The notes below the pieces were generated by a model that searched no databases, was not told the origin of the DNA, and saw nothing but the letters and a program-made list of their open reading frames with translations. Shown in pieces: positions 1 through 8,841 of a DNA stretch of 64,000 nt. A program made the position numbers and the translations under genes. Location: assembly GCF_013403985.1 (NCBI RefSeq), contig NZ_JABFDF010000003.1, positions 310,001 to 374,000 of the forward strand. Direction: 5' to 3'. The DNA is from Winogradskyella ludwigii (lineage in GTDB: Bacteria; Bacteroidota; Bacteroidia; Flavobacteriales; Flavobacteriaceae). How positions within the stretch are numbered: the stretch's first letter is position 1; each line of letters opens with the position of its first letter.

Positions 1-293
1 ATTTTATACTGGAAAATGAAAATTACGATAGGGCCTTTTATACTGGTTTTTTAGGTGAATTAAATTTAAAACAATCTAAAACAAGAAATACCAACAGACG
101 TAATGTAGAAAATAATGCTTATGCTGTGGTAAAAACACAATCTAATTTTTATGTGAATTTACGCTGTATGCAATTACAAGAAGCAAAAGCCTTAATTTAT
201 GTTGGTGGCGGAATTACTAAAGATTCTAACCCAGAGAAAGAATGGGAAGAAACGGTAAATAAAACCAAAACTATAGGCAGTATTCTAGATTAA
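1..293 (+). CDS. menF: Isochorismate synthase MenF, C-terminal fragment (5' end outside window)
   Basis: This is the last 96 codons of a chorismate-binding enzyme, open from the left edge (first full codon at 3) to the TAA at 291-293. The segment starts ILENENYDRAFYTGFLGEL, the glycine-rich strand of the chorismate-utilising fold. It continues through YVNLRCMQL and YVGGGITKDSNPEKEWEE, the conserved C-terminal part of the MenF/EntC/TrpE family. The family converts chorismate to isochorismate (MenF, EntC) or to anthranilate or aminodeoxychorismate. The choice of MenF rests on context: menD starts about 30 nt downstream and four further men genes follow within 12 kb. The magnesium-site residues nearer the N-terminus lie outside the window, so EntC cannot be excluded from the sequence alone. 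Confidence 0.88.
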   Translation, partial: FILENENYDRAFYTGFLGELNLKQSKTRNTNRRNVENNAYAVVKTQSNFYVNLRCMQLQEAKALIYVGGGITKDSNPEKEWEETVNKTKTIGSILD

Positions 294-310
294 GAAAGGA
301 ACAAATTTCT

Positions 311-318
311 TACTTTTG
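311..318 (+). promoter_or_regulatory. Candidate -7 promoter element for menD
   Basis: TACTTTTG matches the Bacteroidetes sigma-A -7 consensus TAnnTTTG and lies 6 nt before the ATG at 325. No good -33 TTTG box is seen 19-21 nt upstream. If used, the transcript would be almost leaderless, which also argues against the upstream TTG at 316 as the start codon. Confidence 0.45.
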
Positions 319-324
319 CTACTC

Positions 325-2085
325 ATGAAGCATTCTAAAATACCTTTATCGCAGACCGTTGTTACTTTATGTAAAACGCATAATGTAAAACATATTGTTA
401 TCTCTCCAGGTAGCAGAAATGCACCTTTAACCATTGGTTTTACACACGATGATTTTTTTAATTGTTACAGTATTGTAGACGAACGTTGTGCTGCCTTTTT
501 TGCTTTAGGTATAGCACAGCAATTACAAGAACCTGTCGCTGTTGTTTGCACATCTGGTAGTGCATTATTAAATTATTATCCAGCCATTGCAGAAGCCCAT
601 TACAGTAATATTCCATTAGTGGTTTTATCTGCAGATAGACCAAAACATTTGGTAGATATTGGAGATGGACAAACCATTAAACAGAAAAACGTTTATGGAG
701 AACACGTGCTTTATAGTGCCAATTTAAAACTCGATTTAAAAGACGAAAAGCGAATTTCTTCAGAAGGAGAATTACGAATGTTAAAAAGCTTAGAAACTAA
801 ACTTGAGCGCTTTTTAGGACTTCAAAAAGATATTCAGTCGTATAATGAATCTGAAATTCATGATACATTATCCTTATCTAAAATAAAATCAGGTCCAGTT
901 CATATAAATATTCCTTTCGATGAACCGTTGTATGATATTGTAGATGAATTATCTATAAACCCTAAACCCTTCAAACTTCAAAATAGTATAGATAAAATTG
1001 ATGATTTTGAAATTAAGAGTTTACTTGATGTTTGGCAAAACGCTAAACGAAAAATGATTTTAGTAGGTGTTTTACAACCCAATTCTATAGAAGAACAATG
1101 GATACAAGAGATTGCAGATGATGATAGTATTTTAGTGTTTACGGAAACCACATCTAATTTACACCATCCTGATTTTTTTCCAGGTATTGATAAAATGATA
1201 GCACCTTTAGATGAAGATGGTTTAAAGGCTTTACAACCCGATGTTTTATTAACTTTTGGTGGTTTAGTGGTTTCAAAAAAGATAAAAATATTTTTAAGAA
1301 ATTACCAACCAGAACGGCATTGGCATGTAAGTTTAACTAAAGCTAATGATACGTTCTTTTGTTTAGAAAAACATATAAAACTACGTCCAAATACATTTTT
1401 AAGTTCGTTTTTGCCGCGGGTTACACATCATACCAAAAGTACGTATAAAGCCACTTGGCTAGAGGTGAGACAAAAACGACGCAAAAAGTCAGAGGAGTAT
1501 TTACAAACCTTACCTTTTTCGGATTTTACAGTATTTAATTCGGTATTAAAAAGTGTTCCAAAGCAAAGTCAATTACAAGTTGGTAACAGTTCTGCCATTC
1601 GCTATACACAGCTATTTAATATTTCAAAAAGTATCGATGTTTTTTGCAATAGAGGTACAAGCGGAATAGATGGAAGTACAAGTACAGCAATTGGTGCTGC
1701 TGTGGCAAATACAGAGCGTACAACGTTTGTAACTGGAGATTTAAGCTTCTTTTACGATAGTAATGCGTTATGGAATAATTATATTCCTAAAAGCTTTAGA
1801 ATTATAGTGGTTAATAATGAAGGTGGAGGCATTTTTAGGATTCTTCCAGGACATAAAAACACAGAAAATTTTGATCGCTATTTTGAAACAAAACATCATT
1901 TAAGTGCTAGACAATTAAGTGAGATGTTTGGTTTTGATTATGTCATTGCAAAAGACCAAACCGAATTAGAAGAACAGCTTAATTCGTTTTATAAAGTGTC
2001 TAAGCAGCCAAAGTTGTTAGAAGTGTTTACTCCTGCGCGCTCTAATGATCAGATTTTGTTAGATTATTTTAAATTTATAAAGTAA
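325..2085 (+). CDS. menD: 2-succinyl-5-enolpyruvyl-6-hydroxy-3-cyclohexene-1-carboxylate synthase (MenD)
   Basis: This 586-residue enzyme depends on thiamine diphosphate (ThDP). It joins isochorismate and 2-oxoglutarate to give SEPHCHC, the second step of classical menaquinone synthesis. The N-terminal Pyr domain shows SPGSRNAPL and DERCAAFFALG, then CTSGSALLNYYPA followed by LSADRP, as in MenD proteins. The C-terminal PP domain has NRGTSGIDGSTSTAIGAA and the metal/ThDP site GDLSFFYDSNALWN. Length is usual for the family. An upstream in-frame TTG at 316 would add three residues, but it overlaps a -7 promoter motif, so the ATG at 325 is preferred. It follows menF by about 30 nt. The next gene is separated by about 105 nt with its own promoter-like motif. 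Confidence 0.97.
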   Translation: MKHSKIPLSQTVVTLCKTHNVKHIVISPGSRNAPLTIGFTHDDFFNCYSIVDERCAAFFALGIAQQLQEPVAVVCTSGSALLNYYPAIAEAHYSNIPLVVLSADRPKHLVDIGDGQTIKQKNVYGEHVLYSANLKLDLKDEKRISSEGELRMLKSLETKLERFLGLQKDIQSYNESEIHDTLSLSKIKSGPVHINIPFDEPLYDIVDELSINPKPFKLQNSIDKIDDFEIKSLLDVWQNAKRKMILVGVLQPNSIEEQWIQEIADDDSILVFTETTSNLHHPDFFPGIDKMIAPLDEDGLKALQPDVLLTFGGLVVSKKIKIFLRNYQPERHWHVSLTKANDTFFCLEKHIKLRPNTFLSSFLPRVTHHTKSTYKATWLEVRQKRRKKSEEYLQTLPFSDFTVFNSVLKSVPKQSQLQVGNSSAIRYTQLFNISKSIDVFCNRGTSGIDGSTSTAIGAAVANTERTTFVTGDLSFFYDSNALWNNYIPKSFRIIVVNNEGGGIFRILPGHKNTENFDRYFETKHHLSARQLSEMFGFDYVIAKDQTELEEQLNSFYKVSKQPKLLEVFTPARSNDQILLDYFKFIK

Positions 2086-2124
2086 TTAAACTATTAAGTA
2101 TGAGTTATAAGTGACTTTTTAGTT

Positions 2125-2154
2125 TTTGATGTGTCTAAAAAATACTTACCTTTA
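2125..2154 (+). promoter_or_regulatory. Candidate promoter of the DUF2853 gene
   Basis: TTTG at 2125-2128 is followed after 18 nt by TACCTTTA at 2147-2154. This is one base off the Bacteroidetes TAnnTTTG -7 motif, and the spacing is close to the usual 19-20 nt. It lies about 36 nt ahead of the start codon at 2191. Confidence 0.4.
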
Positions 2155-2190
2155 GTGAGACTAATAATTTAACTTAAAACAAAAACTATC

Positions 2191-2535
2191 ATGAGTAAAA
2201 GAGATGATTTAATCGTAAAGTATGCAGCAGATTTAAAAGATAAATGTGGAGTTAATCCAGATATGGATTTATTAACAAAAGTTACTGTAGGCTTAGGGCC
2301 TTCTATATACAATGCAGATTCTTCTACTGTTTCTGGTTCAGATGCAAAGGAATTAGCTACTGTTAAAAATAATTTCTTAATCAAAAAATTAGGATTAAGT
2401 GATAGTGATGATTTAGATAAAGCTATTGATTCTGTAATTGAAACTTACGGAAGATCAAATAGAACAAAATACAGAGTTGTTGTTTATTATTTATTAGCTA
2501 AGCATTTCAAAAAAGAGGCTGTTTATTCTAAATAG
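2191..2535 (+). CDS. DUF2853 family protein
   Basis: This small soluble protein of 114 residues matches my memory of DUF2853, a family widespread in Bacteroidetes and some Proteobacteria with no known biochemical role. Visible features are an acidic, helix-rich N-terminus (MSKRDDLIVKYAADLKDK), a central GLGPSIYNADSSTVSGSD segment and a lysine-rich C-terminus (YYLLAKHFKKEAVYSK). There is no signal peptide or membrane segment. It has its own promoter-like boxes and a clear terminator directly downstream, so it looks monocistronic. Monocistronic organisation between men genes does not imply a role in menaquinone synthesis. No enzyme function is claimed. Confidence 0.85.
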   Translation: MSKRDDLIVKYAADLKDKCGVNPDMDLLTKVTVGLGPSIYNADSSTVSGSDAKELATVKNNFLIKKLGLSDSDDLDKAIDSVIETYGRSNRTKYRVVVYYLLAKHFKKEAVYSK

Positions 2536-2556
2536 TATTTACAAAAAATAGTAAAG

Positions 2557-2585
2557 AAGCGTTATTTAATTATAACGCTTTTTTT
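2557..2585 (+). terminator. Rho-independent terminator after the DUF2853 gene
   Basis: A 9-bp stem (AAGCGTTAT / ATAACGCTT) with a 6-nt loop is followed directly by a run of T residues. It starts about 20 nt after the stop codon at 2535. Confidence 0.8.
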
Positions 2586-2647
2586 ATGCACTTATATTTA
2601 TTTTAGGATATCATCAACTTGTGTTAAAATCTCATTAAAATAATATT

Positions 2648-2655
2648 TACCTTTG
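2648..2655 (+). promoter_or_regulatory. Candidate -7 promoter element for the CvfB-like gene
   Basis: TACCTTTG is an exact TAnnTTTG match ending 4 nt before the ATG at 2660. A TTG lies at 2619-2621, but its spacing of 26 nt is longer than usual. Transcription from this box would give a nearly leaderless mRNA. Confidence 0.45.
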
Positions 2656-2659
2656 CAGC

Positions 2660-3490
2660 ATGATATACTTAGGCGAATACAATACATTAGAAATTTTAAG
2701 AGATACAGAACCAGGATTATTTTTGGGAGATGGAGAAGAAGGGGAAGTACTTTTACCTAATCGTTATGTACCAAAAGTATTTGAAATTGGCGATGATATA
2801 GAAGTTTTTGTTTATTTAGATAATGAAGAAAGACCAGTTGCTACAACAGATAAACCATATATTAAAAAAGGTGATTTTGCATTATTACGTTGTAATCAAG
2901 TTACTGATTATGGTGCGTTCTTAGATTGGGGTTTGGTAAAGGAATTGTTTTGCCCTTTTAGAGAACAAGCATTTAAAATGAAAGCAGGTGGTTGGTATCT
3001 AGTACATTGTTATTTAGATGACGAAACAGAACGTTTAGTAGCCTCAAGTAAAACCAATAGTTTTTTAAGTAATAAAGAATTAAACGTTGCACAATTTGAT
3101 GAAGTAGATTTAATTGTATCTCATCCTTCAGAATTAGGAATGAATGTTATTGTAAATAAAGAGCATTTAGGATTAATTTTTAAAGATGATATCTATCAAG
3201 ATGTTAGTGTTGGTGATCGTTTAAAAGGTATTATCAAGAAAGTACGTCCTGATAATAAATTAGATATTTCTTTAAACCAAATAGGCTATAGGAATATTGA
3301 ACCTAATGCAGAGCATATTCTTAATGAGTTACATGATAATGGTGGCTTTTTACCAGTACATGACAAATCTGACCCTGAAAAGATTAAAGATTTACTTCAA
3401 ATGAGTAAAAAGAGTTTTAAAAAGGCAATAGGATCATTGTATAAAGAACGTCAGATAGAAATAAAAGAAGACGGTATACATCTTTTATAA
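2660..3490 (+). CDS. cvfB: CvfB-like S1 RNA-binding protein
   Basis: This 276-residue protein is built from S1-like OB-fold repeats. An N-terminal S1-like barrel covers roughly residues 1-65 (GEEGEVLLPNRYVPK). A second runs about 66-140 (KKGDFALLRCNQVTDYGAFLDWG, LFCPF) and a third about 145-215 (VGDRLKGIIKKVRPDNKLDISL). The C-terminal 60 residues resemble a winged helix (SKKSFKKAIGSLYKERQIEI), the architecture of Staphylococcus CvfB and Bacillus YitL. The family binds RNA and affects expression post-transcriptionally. The role in Bacteroidetes is unproven. There is no signal peptide. Its 3' end overlaps the convergent gene at 3485 by 6 nt. Confidence 0.85.
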   Translation: MIYLGEYNTLEILRDTEPGLFLGDGEEGEVLLPNRYVPKVFEIGDDIEVFVYLDNEERPVATTDKPYIKKGDFALLRCNQVTDYGAFLDWGLVKELFCPFREQAFKMKAGGWYLVHCYLDDETERLVASSKTNSFLSNKELNVAQFDEVDLIVSHPSELGMNVIVNKEHLGLIFKDDIYQDVSVGDRLKGIIKKVRPDNKLDISLNQIGYRNIEPNAEHILNELHDNGGFLPVHDKSDPEKIKDLLQMSKKSFKKAIGSLYKERQIEIKEDGIHLL

Positions 3491-3904
3491 TATAGGTGTA
3501 CATTCTTTTTCTATAGTGTCTTCAATCCAATCTATAGCAGTTTCGAAATCACGAAAAACTTGTCTGTTAAAATTGAAAAAATGATCTTCAATTTGAACTA
3601 TGTTTTCGGTAAGATCGCTGTATGCAATTATGGCATAAGCCTTTAAATTCCCATAGGCTTTTGTACAAGCAAAGACATCTTTTAATTTAATAGAGTAAGA
3701 ATTTGTTCTATTAGCTATAAACCCAAAAGGTCTATCTCTATACGTCAATAAAATTAATTCAGAAACATCATTGAAACTTTCAAAATTAATTTCAGCACCT
3801 TCATTGAACTCCGTAACTATAAAATTATCATATAGAAACACTTTTCCTATCTTAAATTTATATTCTTGATACGGTTTATTATGAGATTGAGGGATGTAAT
3901 TCAT
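3485..3904 (-). CDS. Conserved hypothetical protein, possible STAS/SpoIIAA-like fold
   Basis: This is a 139-residue soluble protein with no signal peptide or membrane segment. It alternates predicted strands and helices (KFKIGKVFLYDNFIVTEF, ELILLTYRDRPFGFIANR) and ends in a helix with FRDFETAIDWIE. That ending resembles the C-terminal helix of SpoIIAA/STAS-like proteins found in marine flavobacteria. No catalytic motif is evident, so the fold call is a guess. It is convergent with the CvfB-like gene (6-nt overlap) and has a strong own promoter at 3927-3958. Confidence 0.65.
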   Translation of the reverse strand: MNYIPQSHNKPYQEYKFKIGKVFLYDNFIVTEFNEGAEINFESFNDVSELILLTYRDRPFGFIANRTNSYSIKLKDVFACTKAYGNLKAYAIIAYSDLTENIVQIEDHFFNFNRQVFRDFETAIDWIEDTIEKECTPIL

Positions 3905-3926
3905 TGTAGATTAATAATTTGGACTG

Positions 3927-3958
3927 CAAATATATTTCACATAATCAATAAAATCAAA
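3927..3958 (-). promoter_or_regulatory. Bacteroidetes-type promoter of the gene ending at 3485
   Basis: On the minus strand a -33 TTTG (plus-strand CAAA at 3955-3958) is separated by 20 nt from an exact -7 TATATTTG (plus-strand 3927-3934). The start codon at 3904 lies about 22 nt further on. Both boxes and the spacing fit the Flavobacterium sigma-A consensus. Confidence 0.65.
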
Positions 3959-3994
3959 TTAAAAATAGAGATTAAAGTATTATTATTAATTTCT

Positions 3995-4002
3995 TACTTT
4001 TG
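3995..4002 (+). promoter_or_regulatory. Candidate -7 promoter element for menB
   Basis: TACTTTTG matches TAnnTTTG and lies 20 nt before the menB ATG. No clear -33 TTTG is seen at the expected distance. It stands back-to-back with the promoter at 3927-3958. Confidence 0.45.
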
Positions 4003-4022
4003 TCTTCAAAATACTGATAAAT

Positions 4023-4862
4023 ATGAGCCATATAGATTGGAAAGTTGCCAAGTCTTATGAAGATATAACCTATCATAAATGCAATGGCGTTGCTAGAATT
4101 GCATTTAATAGACCTGATATAAGAAATGCATTTCGTCCTAAAACAACTTCAGAACTTTATGATGCATTTTATGATGCAGGAGAAGATGTAAATATTGGTG
4201 TGGTGCTTCTTAGTGCAGAAGGCCCTTCTAATAAAGATGGTATCTGGAGTTTTTGCTCTGGAGGCGATCAAAAAGCTAGAGGTCATCAAGGCTATGTTGG
4301 AGAAGATGGTTATCATCGTTTAAATATATTAGAAGTTCAACGTCTAATTCGTTTTATGCCAAAAGCTGTTATTGCAGTAGTGCCAGGTTGGGCCGTTGGA
4401 GGCGGACATAGTTTACACGTGGTTTGCGATTTAACTTTAGCGAGTAAAGAACATGCTATTTTTAAACAAACAGATGCAGATGTTACCAGTTTTGATGGAG
4501 GTTATGGTTCTGCATATTTAGCCAAAATGGTGGGACAAAAAAGAGCTAGAGAAATCTTTTTCTTAGGTCGTAATTATTCTGCTCAAGAAGCTTATGATAT
4601 GGGAATGGTAAATGCCGTTATTCCACATGCAGAATTAGAAGATACAGCTTACGAATGGGCTCAAGAAATATTAGCTAAATCACCAACATCTATAAAGATG
4701 TTAAAATTTGCAATGAACCTTACTGATGATGGTATGGTTGGCCAGCAAGTATTTGCAGGTGAAGCTACACGATTGGCTTATATGACAGATGAAGCCAAAG
4801 AAGGTAGAGATGCATTCTTAGAAAAGAGAAAACCTAATTTTCCTAAAAAATGGATTCCTTAA
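4023..4862 (+). CDS. menB: 1,4-dihydroxy-2-naphthoyl-CoA synthase (MenB)
   Basis: This crotonase-superfamily enzyme of 279 residues closes the ring of o-succinylbenzoyl-CoA to give DHNA-CoA. The crotonase oxyanion-hole segments are CSGGDQKARG (residues 78-87) and PGWAVGGGHSLH (121-132). The MenB signature SFDGGYGSAYLAK follows at about 156-168, and the tail ends in KRKPNFPKKW, typical of MenB. The start at 4023 gives a normal family length; an upstream in-frame extension has no support. menA begins 15 nt after the stop, so the two are co-transcribed. Confidence 0.97.
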   Translation: MSHIDWKVAKSYEDITYHKCNGVARIAFNRPDIRNAFRPKTTSELYDAFYDAGEDVNIGVVLLSAEGPSNKDGIWSFCSGGDQKARGHQGYVGEDGYHRLNILEVQRLIRFMPKAVIAVVPGWAVGGGHSLHVVCDLTLASKEHAIFKQTDADVTSFDGGYGSAYLAKMVGQKRAREIFFLGRNYSAQEAYDMGMVNAVIPHAELEDTAYEWAQEILAKSPTSIKMLKFAMNLTDDGMVGQQVFAGEATRLAYMTDEAKEGRDAFLEKRKPNFPKKWIP

Positions 4863-4877
4863 TTTAACGCTGTTTAA

Positions 4878-5783
4878 ATGAAGAAGATTAAACCGTGGCT
4901 TTCTGCCATGCGATTAAGAACGCTACCACTTTCAGTATCTGGAATTATTTTAGGCAGTTGTTTTGCATATTATAATGGAGACTTTAATATTTTGGTTTTT
5001 GTTTTAGCAATTCTAACAACCATTAGTTTACAAGTACTATCTAATCTTGCAAATGATTATGGAGATGGAGTACGAGGCACTGATAACGAAGAACGTGTTG
5101 GTCCGCAACGCGCTATTCAAAGTGGAGATATTTCGCCAGATGAAATGATGGACGCCATTAAGTTTAATATTATCATAGTAATTGTAGTTACTATGGCACT
5201 TATTTGGTCGGCTTTTGGTTCTGGTAATTTTTTATTCATCATACTTTTTTTAGTTCTTGCAGCTTTTTCAGTTTATGCCGCGATTAATTATACAATGGGA
5301 GATTCTCCATATGGCTATCGTGCACTTGGAGATGTCTTTGTTTTTATATTTTTTGGATTAGTTAGCACGCTTGGAAGTTATACGCTTTATACGCATACCG
5401 TAGATCATGTTGTTATTTTACCAGCTATTTCCTTAGGTTTACTTAGTGTTGGTGTTTTAAATTTAAACAATATGCGAGACATCGAATCTGATATTAAAGC
5501 AGACAAGATTACTTTAGCTGTTAAATTAGGAAAGAAGCGTGCCAAAAACTATCACTTTTTTTTAATTATAGGTGCCATGCTATCAGCAGCAATGTTTTCA
5601 ATATTGTATTATGTAGAACCTTATAATTTCTTGTATTTAATCTCTTTTATTCCTTTAATTATTCATCTTAAAAAAATTAAAGCAGCAAAAGTACCCAACG
5701 ATTTTGATAGCCAGCTAAAAGTTTTGGCACTAACAAGCTTTCTGTTTTCAATTCTATTAGGTATTGGTTATATTTTGTATTAA
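4878..5783 (+). CDS. menA: 1,4-dihydroxy-2-naphthoate polyprenyltransferase (MenA)
   Basis: This UbiA-superfamily integral membrane enzyme of 301 residues attaches the polyprenyl tail to DHNA, giving demethylmenaquinone. The first aspartate motif is NDYGDGVRGTD (from residue 59) followed by the MenA-specific GPQRAIQSG. The second is NNMRDIESD (residues 197-205). About eight hydrophobic segments are visible. It lies 15 nt behind menB and 36 nt ahead of the UPF0173 gene, so menB-menA and probably the hydrolase share a transcript. Confidence 0.96.
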   Translation: MKKIKPWLSAMRLRTLPLSVSGIILGSCFAYYNGDFNILVFVLAILTTISLQVLSNLANDYGDGVRGTDNEERVGPQRAIQSGDISPDEMMDAIKFNIIIVIVVTMALIWSAFGSGNFLFIILFLVLAAFSVYAAINYTMGDSPYGYRALGDVFVFIFFGLVSTLGSYTLYTHTVDHVVILPAISLGLLSVGVLNLNNMRDIESDIKADKITLAVKLGKKRAKNYHFFLIIGAMLSAAMFSILYYVEPYNFLYLISFIPLIIHLKKIKAAKVPNDFDSQLKVLALTSFLFSILLGIGYILY

Positions 5784-5819
5784 TTTTAAAAAATAGCTTT
5801 ATTTTTAAATTAATTCAAC

Positions 5820-6497
5820 ATGAAAATTACATTTTACGGTCATGCTTCTTTAGGCATACAGATTAAAGATATTTATATTTTAGTCGATCCTTTTATAACG
5901 GCAAATGAGAAAGCCTCTGCAATAGATATTTTGACTTTAAAAGCAGATTATATCTTAGTAACACATGCACATCAAGATCATATTTTAGATGTTGAAGCCA
6001 TAGCTAAACGTACAGGTGCTGTAATTGTTTCTAACTTTGAAATTGTAACGCACTATCAAAACTTAGGGTTAGAAGGTCATCCTATGAATCATGGTGGTTC
6101 TTGGGATTTTGAATTCGGAAAACTCAAGTATGTTAATGCGATTCATACCTCTTCTTTTCCAGATGGAAGTTATGGTGGACAACCTGGAGGTTTTGTTTTA
6201 GAAGGCGAGCACAAAACCATTTACATTGCAGGAGATACAGCATTAACCATGGATATGAAACTTATTCCTATGCAAACCAATATCGATTTAGCTATTCTAC
6301 CCATAGGAGATAATTTTACCATGGGAGTAGATGATGCCATAATTGCAAGTGATTTTATAGCATGTGATAAAATTCTAGGCTATCACTTTGATACTTTTGG
6401 ATATATTGAAATAGATCATGAGGAAGCCAAACGAAAATTCTATGATAAGGATAAGGATTTAATGTTGCTAGAAATAGGAGAGAGTGTAGAATTGTAA
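5820..6497 (+). CDS. UPF0173-type metal-dependent hydrolase (metallo-beta-lactamase fold)
   Basis: This is a 225-residue cytosolic protein with the full metallo-beta-lactamase metal site. It shows HAHQDH (residues 49-54, the HxHxDH motif), a histidine at HTSSF (about 109) and the aspartate in AGDTALT (139). A late histidine in GYHFDTFGY completes the set. It belongs to the UPF0173 / YtkL-like family, whose substrate is not known. It follows menA by 36 nt, so co-transcription is likely. A thioesterase-type role in the men pathway would be speculation. Confidence 0.85.
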   Translation: MKITFYGHASLGIQIKDIYILVDPFITANEKASAIDILTLKADYILVTHAHQDHILDVEAIAKRTGAVIVSNFEIVTHYQNLGLEGHPMNHGGSWDFEFGKLKYVNAIHTSSFPDGSYGGQPGGFVLEGEHKTIYIAGDTALTMDMKLIPMQTNIDLAILPIGDNFTMGVDDAIIASDFIACDKILGYHFDTFGYIEIDHEEAKRKFYDKDKDLMLLEIGESVEL

Positions 6498-6539
6498 GGC
6501 ATTAATTGAAATTAATTTCAACTTTAAAAAACTAGAAAC

Positions 6540-7364
6540 ATGAAAAATTATCTTTGTTTTATCTTAATATCTATTGTAATGTTTAGTTGTAAAAATGCTG
6601 CACAGTATGATGATCCCATTCCACCTCATGATAATTTTAAAATTGAATCTACACACTTAAATGAAACACGAGTAATCAATGTTTGGACACCTCCAAATTA
6701 TAAAACAAGTACTGATTCTTTGCCAGTAATCTACATGCCAGATGGAGGTGTAGTTATGGAAGATTTTCCTCACATTGCAAATACCATTTCAAAACTCGTA
6801 GAAAACAAAAGTATACCTCCAATTATATTGGTTGGAATTGAAAACATAGATAGAAGAAAAGATTTATCAGGCGCATCTGTGGTGGCTGAAGATGAGGAAT
6901 ATTGTCCATTAACAGATGGTGCAAAATATTTTAGAGCTTTTATAACAGATGAATTAATGGCTGAAATAAGTGGTAAATACAGAACTACCGATGAAAAAGG
7001 AATTATTGGAGAGTCTCTAGCTGGACTATTTGTTATGGAATCTTATTTTTTAAATCCCAATACTTTCGACTTTTATATCGCTATGGATCCTTCTTTATGG
7101 TGGAATGATCATTACTTAGAACGCCATTCAAAAACCTATCTAAAAAATGCACCAAGTAAAGAAACTAGACTTTGGTTTGCAGGTTCAGATGCTCAGGATA
7201 TTTCAACTTACACTAACAAATTAGCTAAAACATTAGAAACCAATGCGCCTAGTACATTGCTATGGAATTATGCTGATGAGCCTTCAGAACAACACAACAC
7301 TATTTTTAGAGCTACAAAGGAAAAAGCACTAATATGGACCTTAAATGCAAAAAAGGCTAATTAA
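6540..7364 (+). CDS. Lipoprotein esterase of the IroE/Fes-like alpha/beta-hydrolase group
   Basis: The 274-residue product begins with a lipoprotein signal (hydrophobic residues 4-14, then FSC with the modified cysteine at 17). It therefore acts in the periplasm or at the outer membrane. The body is an alpha/beta hydrolase of the putative-esterase family. It carries YMPDGG (65-70), the nucleophile elbow GESLAG (157-162, Ser159), MDPSLWW and a late histidine in SEQHNT. The family includes siderophore esterases and carbohydrate esterases, and the natural substrate here is unknown. It is not a convincing MenH, which is cytosolic. It lies 42 nt after the UPF0173 gene. Confidence 0.8.
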   Translation: MKNYLCFILISIVMFSCKNAAQYDDPIPPHDNFKIESTHLNETRVINVWTPPNYKTSTDSLPVIYMPDGGVVMEDFPHIANTISKLVENKSIPPIILVGIENIDRRKDLSGASVVAEDEEYCPLTDGAKYFRAFITDELMAEISGKYRTTDEKGIIGESLAGLFVMESYFLNPNTFDFYIAMDPSLWWNDHYLERHSKTYLKNAPSKETRLWFAGSDAQDISTYTNKLAKTLETNAPSTLLWNYADEPSEQHNTIFRATKEKALIWTLNAKKAN

Positions 7365-7636
7365 TTTTATTAATCTCGTTTTATAAGCCGACAATTTTTA
7401 TGTTTTTTTTAATATAAAGCTTAGTTTAAACTAATAAATTTGGGAAGAGTCTAAAAAATGTAAAAGTTAGCGCCTTGTTAACTGTTTATTAAACAGACTT
7501 GTATCTTATTAGTTAGACGGATTTGAACACTTTTTTATAACTCATAATTTTCTAGCTATTTGATATGATAAATTAATGTTATTAATAAAAAATGAATTTG
7601 GTTTATAGGACTAGATTCATGTTTTTTTAAGTAGTT
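7365..7636 (+). other. Intergenic stretch with a small hairpin
   Basis: This non-coding, very AT-rich spacer lies between the esterase and glycosyltransferase genes. The only structure I see is a 6-bp hairpin (CTGTTT-ATT-AAACAG) at 7492-7506 without a T-run. No open reading frame with a plausible start was seen. Confidence 0.5.
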
Positions 7637-8752
7637 ATGAAAATCATTTTCCTAGCAAGATATTTACCTGCTGAAGGTTCCACAACCCATATGTATACTG
7701 TGGCAGAGTCGCTTATAAAAAGAAATAACGAAGTTTACATATTATCAAGAGGTCCTGGAGATGGCTTAAATGCTATCAAATTATTTGAAAAAGCTAAAAA
7801 AAATGGAGTACAATCTATAGAGCTTCCATTTCCTTTATATAGTAAGATTACTGCCTTCACACGGTTTCAACAATTGTTTTCTTACATTTATGTAACTCCT
7901 TTTGCTTTGTATCAATTATTTAAATTGAAACCAGATGTTATTCATGCACATTATCCTGTAACTACTTACATAGCTTCCATATTTCGTTTTTTAACAGGAA
8001 AGGCATTTATTGTAACACACCACATTAGTAATATTCCAAAACATATATTTAATAGAAAAGCAAATTATGTTATTGCCATAAGTAGAGAGTTAGAAGCAAG
8101 TTTAATGTCTTACTATACTTATGAAAAAGAGCAAGTTAAACTTATTTTTAATGGTGTTAAAACTCAAAAGAATAATATAGATAGTCACACGATTAAGCAA
8201 TTAAAGGAAAAATATTCCATACCTAAGAACACAGTGATTTTTGGATTTGTGGGTACTTTAGGTCATAGAAAAGGAACTGATATTTTACTCAAAGCTATTG
8301 AAAAATCCAAGCATTTAAATATCCATGTCATAATTTTAGGAGATGGAAATAGAGTGGAGTTGCAGCAATATATTAATGAGAATCAGATCAAAGACATAAT
8401 AACCTTGATACCTTTTAGAGATCCAAACGATATCTATAATATGATAGATGTATTGATTCTTCCATCGCGAATAGAAGGCTTTCCATTGGTGCCTTTAGAA
8501 GCAATGATGCTAAAAAAACCAGTAATTAGATCTAAAGTTCAAGGAGCTCATGATCAAATTATAGAAGGAAAAAATGGTTTTCTATTTGAATCTGAAAATT
8601 TTTCGCAGTTAGCAGATATTATAAAAGAAATCACTTTAAAGCCTGAAATTTTAAATGAACTAGGTGAAAATGCTTATCATCATGCGATAACAAATTTTTC
8701 TGAAGACTTAATGGTAGATAAACTACTTGACGTTTATGAATTAGCGAGATAA
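7637..8752 (+). CDS. Glycosyltransferase family 4 protein
   Basis: This 371-residue GT-B fold enzyme begins with FLARYLPAEGSTTHMY, where a GT4 acceptor domain begins. The donor-binding half has GFVGTLGHRKGTDIL (phosphate-binding loop region) and the GT4 EX7E motif in EGFPLVPLEAM near residues 284-294. GNGFLFE-like sequence (GKNGFLFE) follows. It probably transfers a sugar from a nucleotide donor in surface glycan synthesis; donor and acceptor cannot be read. It stands alone between the menA and menC clusters with spacers of about 270 and 100 nt. No neighbouring glycan genes are present. Confidence 0.88.
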   Translation: MKIIFLARYLPAEGSTTHMYTVAESLIKRNNEVYILSRGPGDGLNAIKLFEKAKKNGVQSIELPFPLYSKITAFTRFQQLFSYIYVTPFALYQLFKLKPDVIHAHYPVTTYIASIFRFLTGKAFIVTHHISNIPKHIFNRKANYVIAISRELEASLMSYYTYEKEQVKLIFNGVKTQKNNIDSHTIKQLKEKYSIPKNTVIFGFVGTLGHRKGTDILLKAIEKSKHLNIHVIILGDGNRVELQQYINENQIKDIITLIPFRDPNDIYNMIDVLILPSRIEGFPLVPLEAMMLKKPVIRSKVQGAHDQIIEGKNGFLFESENFSQLADIIKEITLKPEILNELGENAYHHAITNFSEDLMVDKLLDVYELAR

Positions 8753-8841
8753 ACTCTTATCCCTTTTTAGAATTAATAAAAATATAAGTAAATCAGTCAT
8801 TTGATTTGCGATTTCTGCTCTAAACTACTAAATTAATTAGC

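Noticed and set aside
6540-7364. The alpha/beta hydrolase near menA as the missing MenH
   Set aside because: The protein carries a lipoprotein signal (cysteine 17) and GESLAG of the IroE-like esterases, whereas MenH acts in the cytosol.
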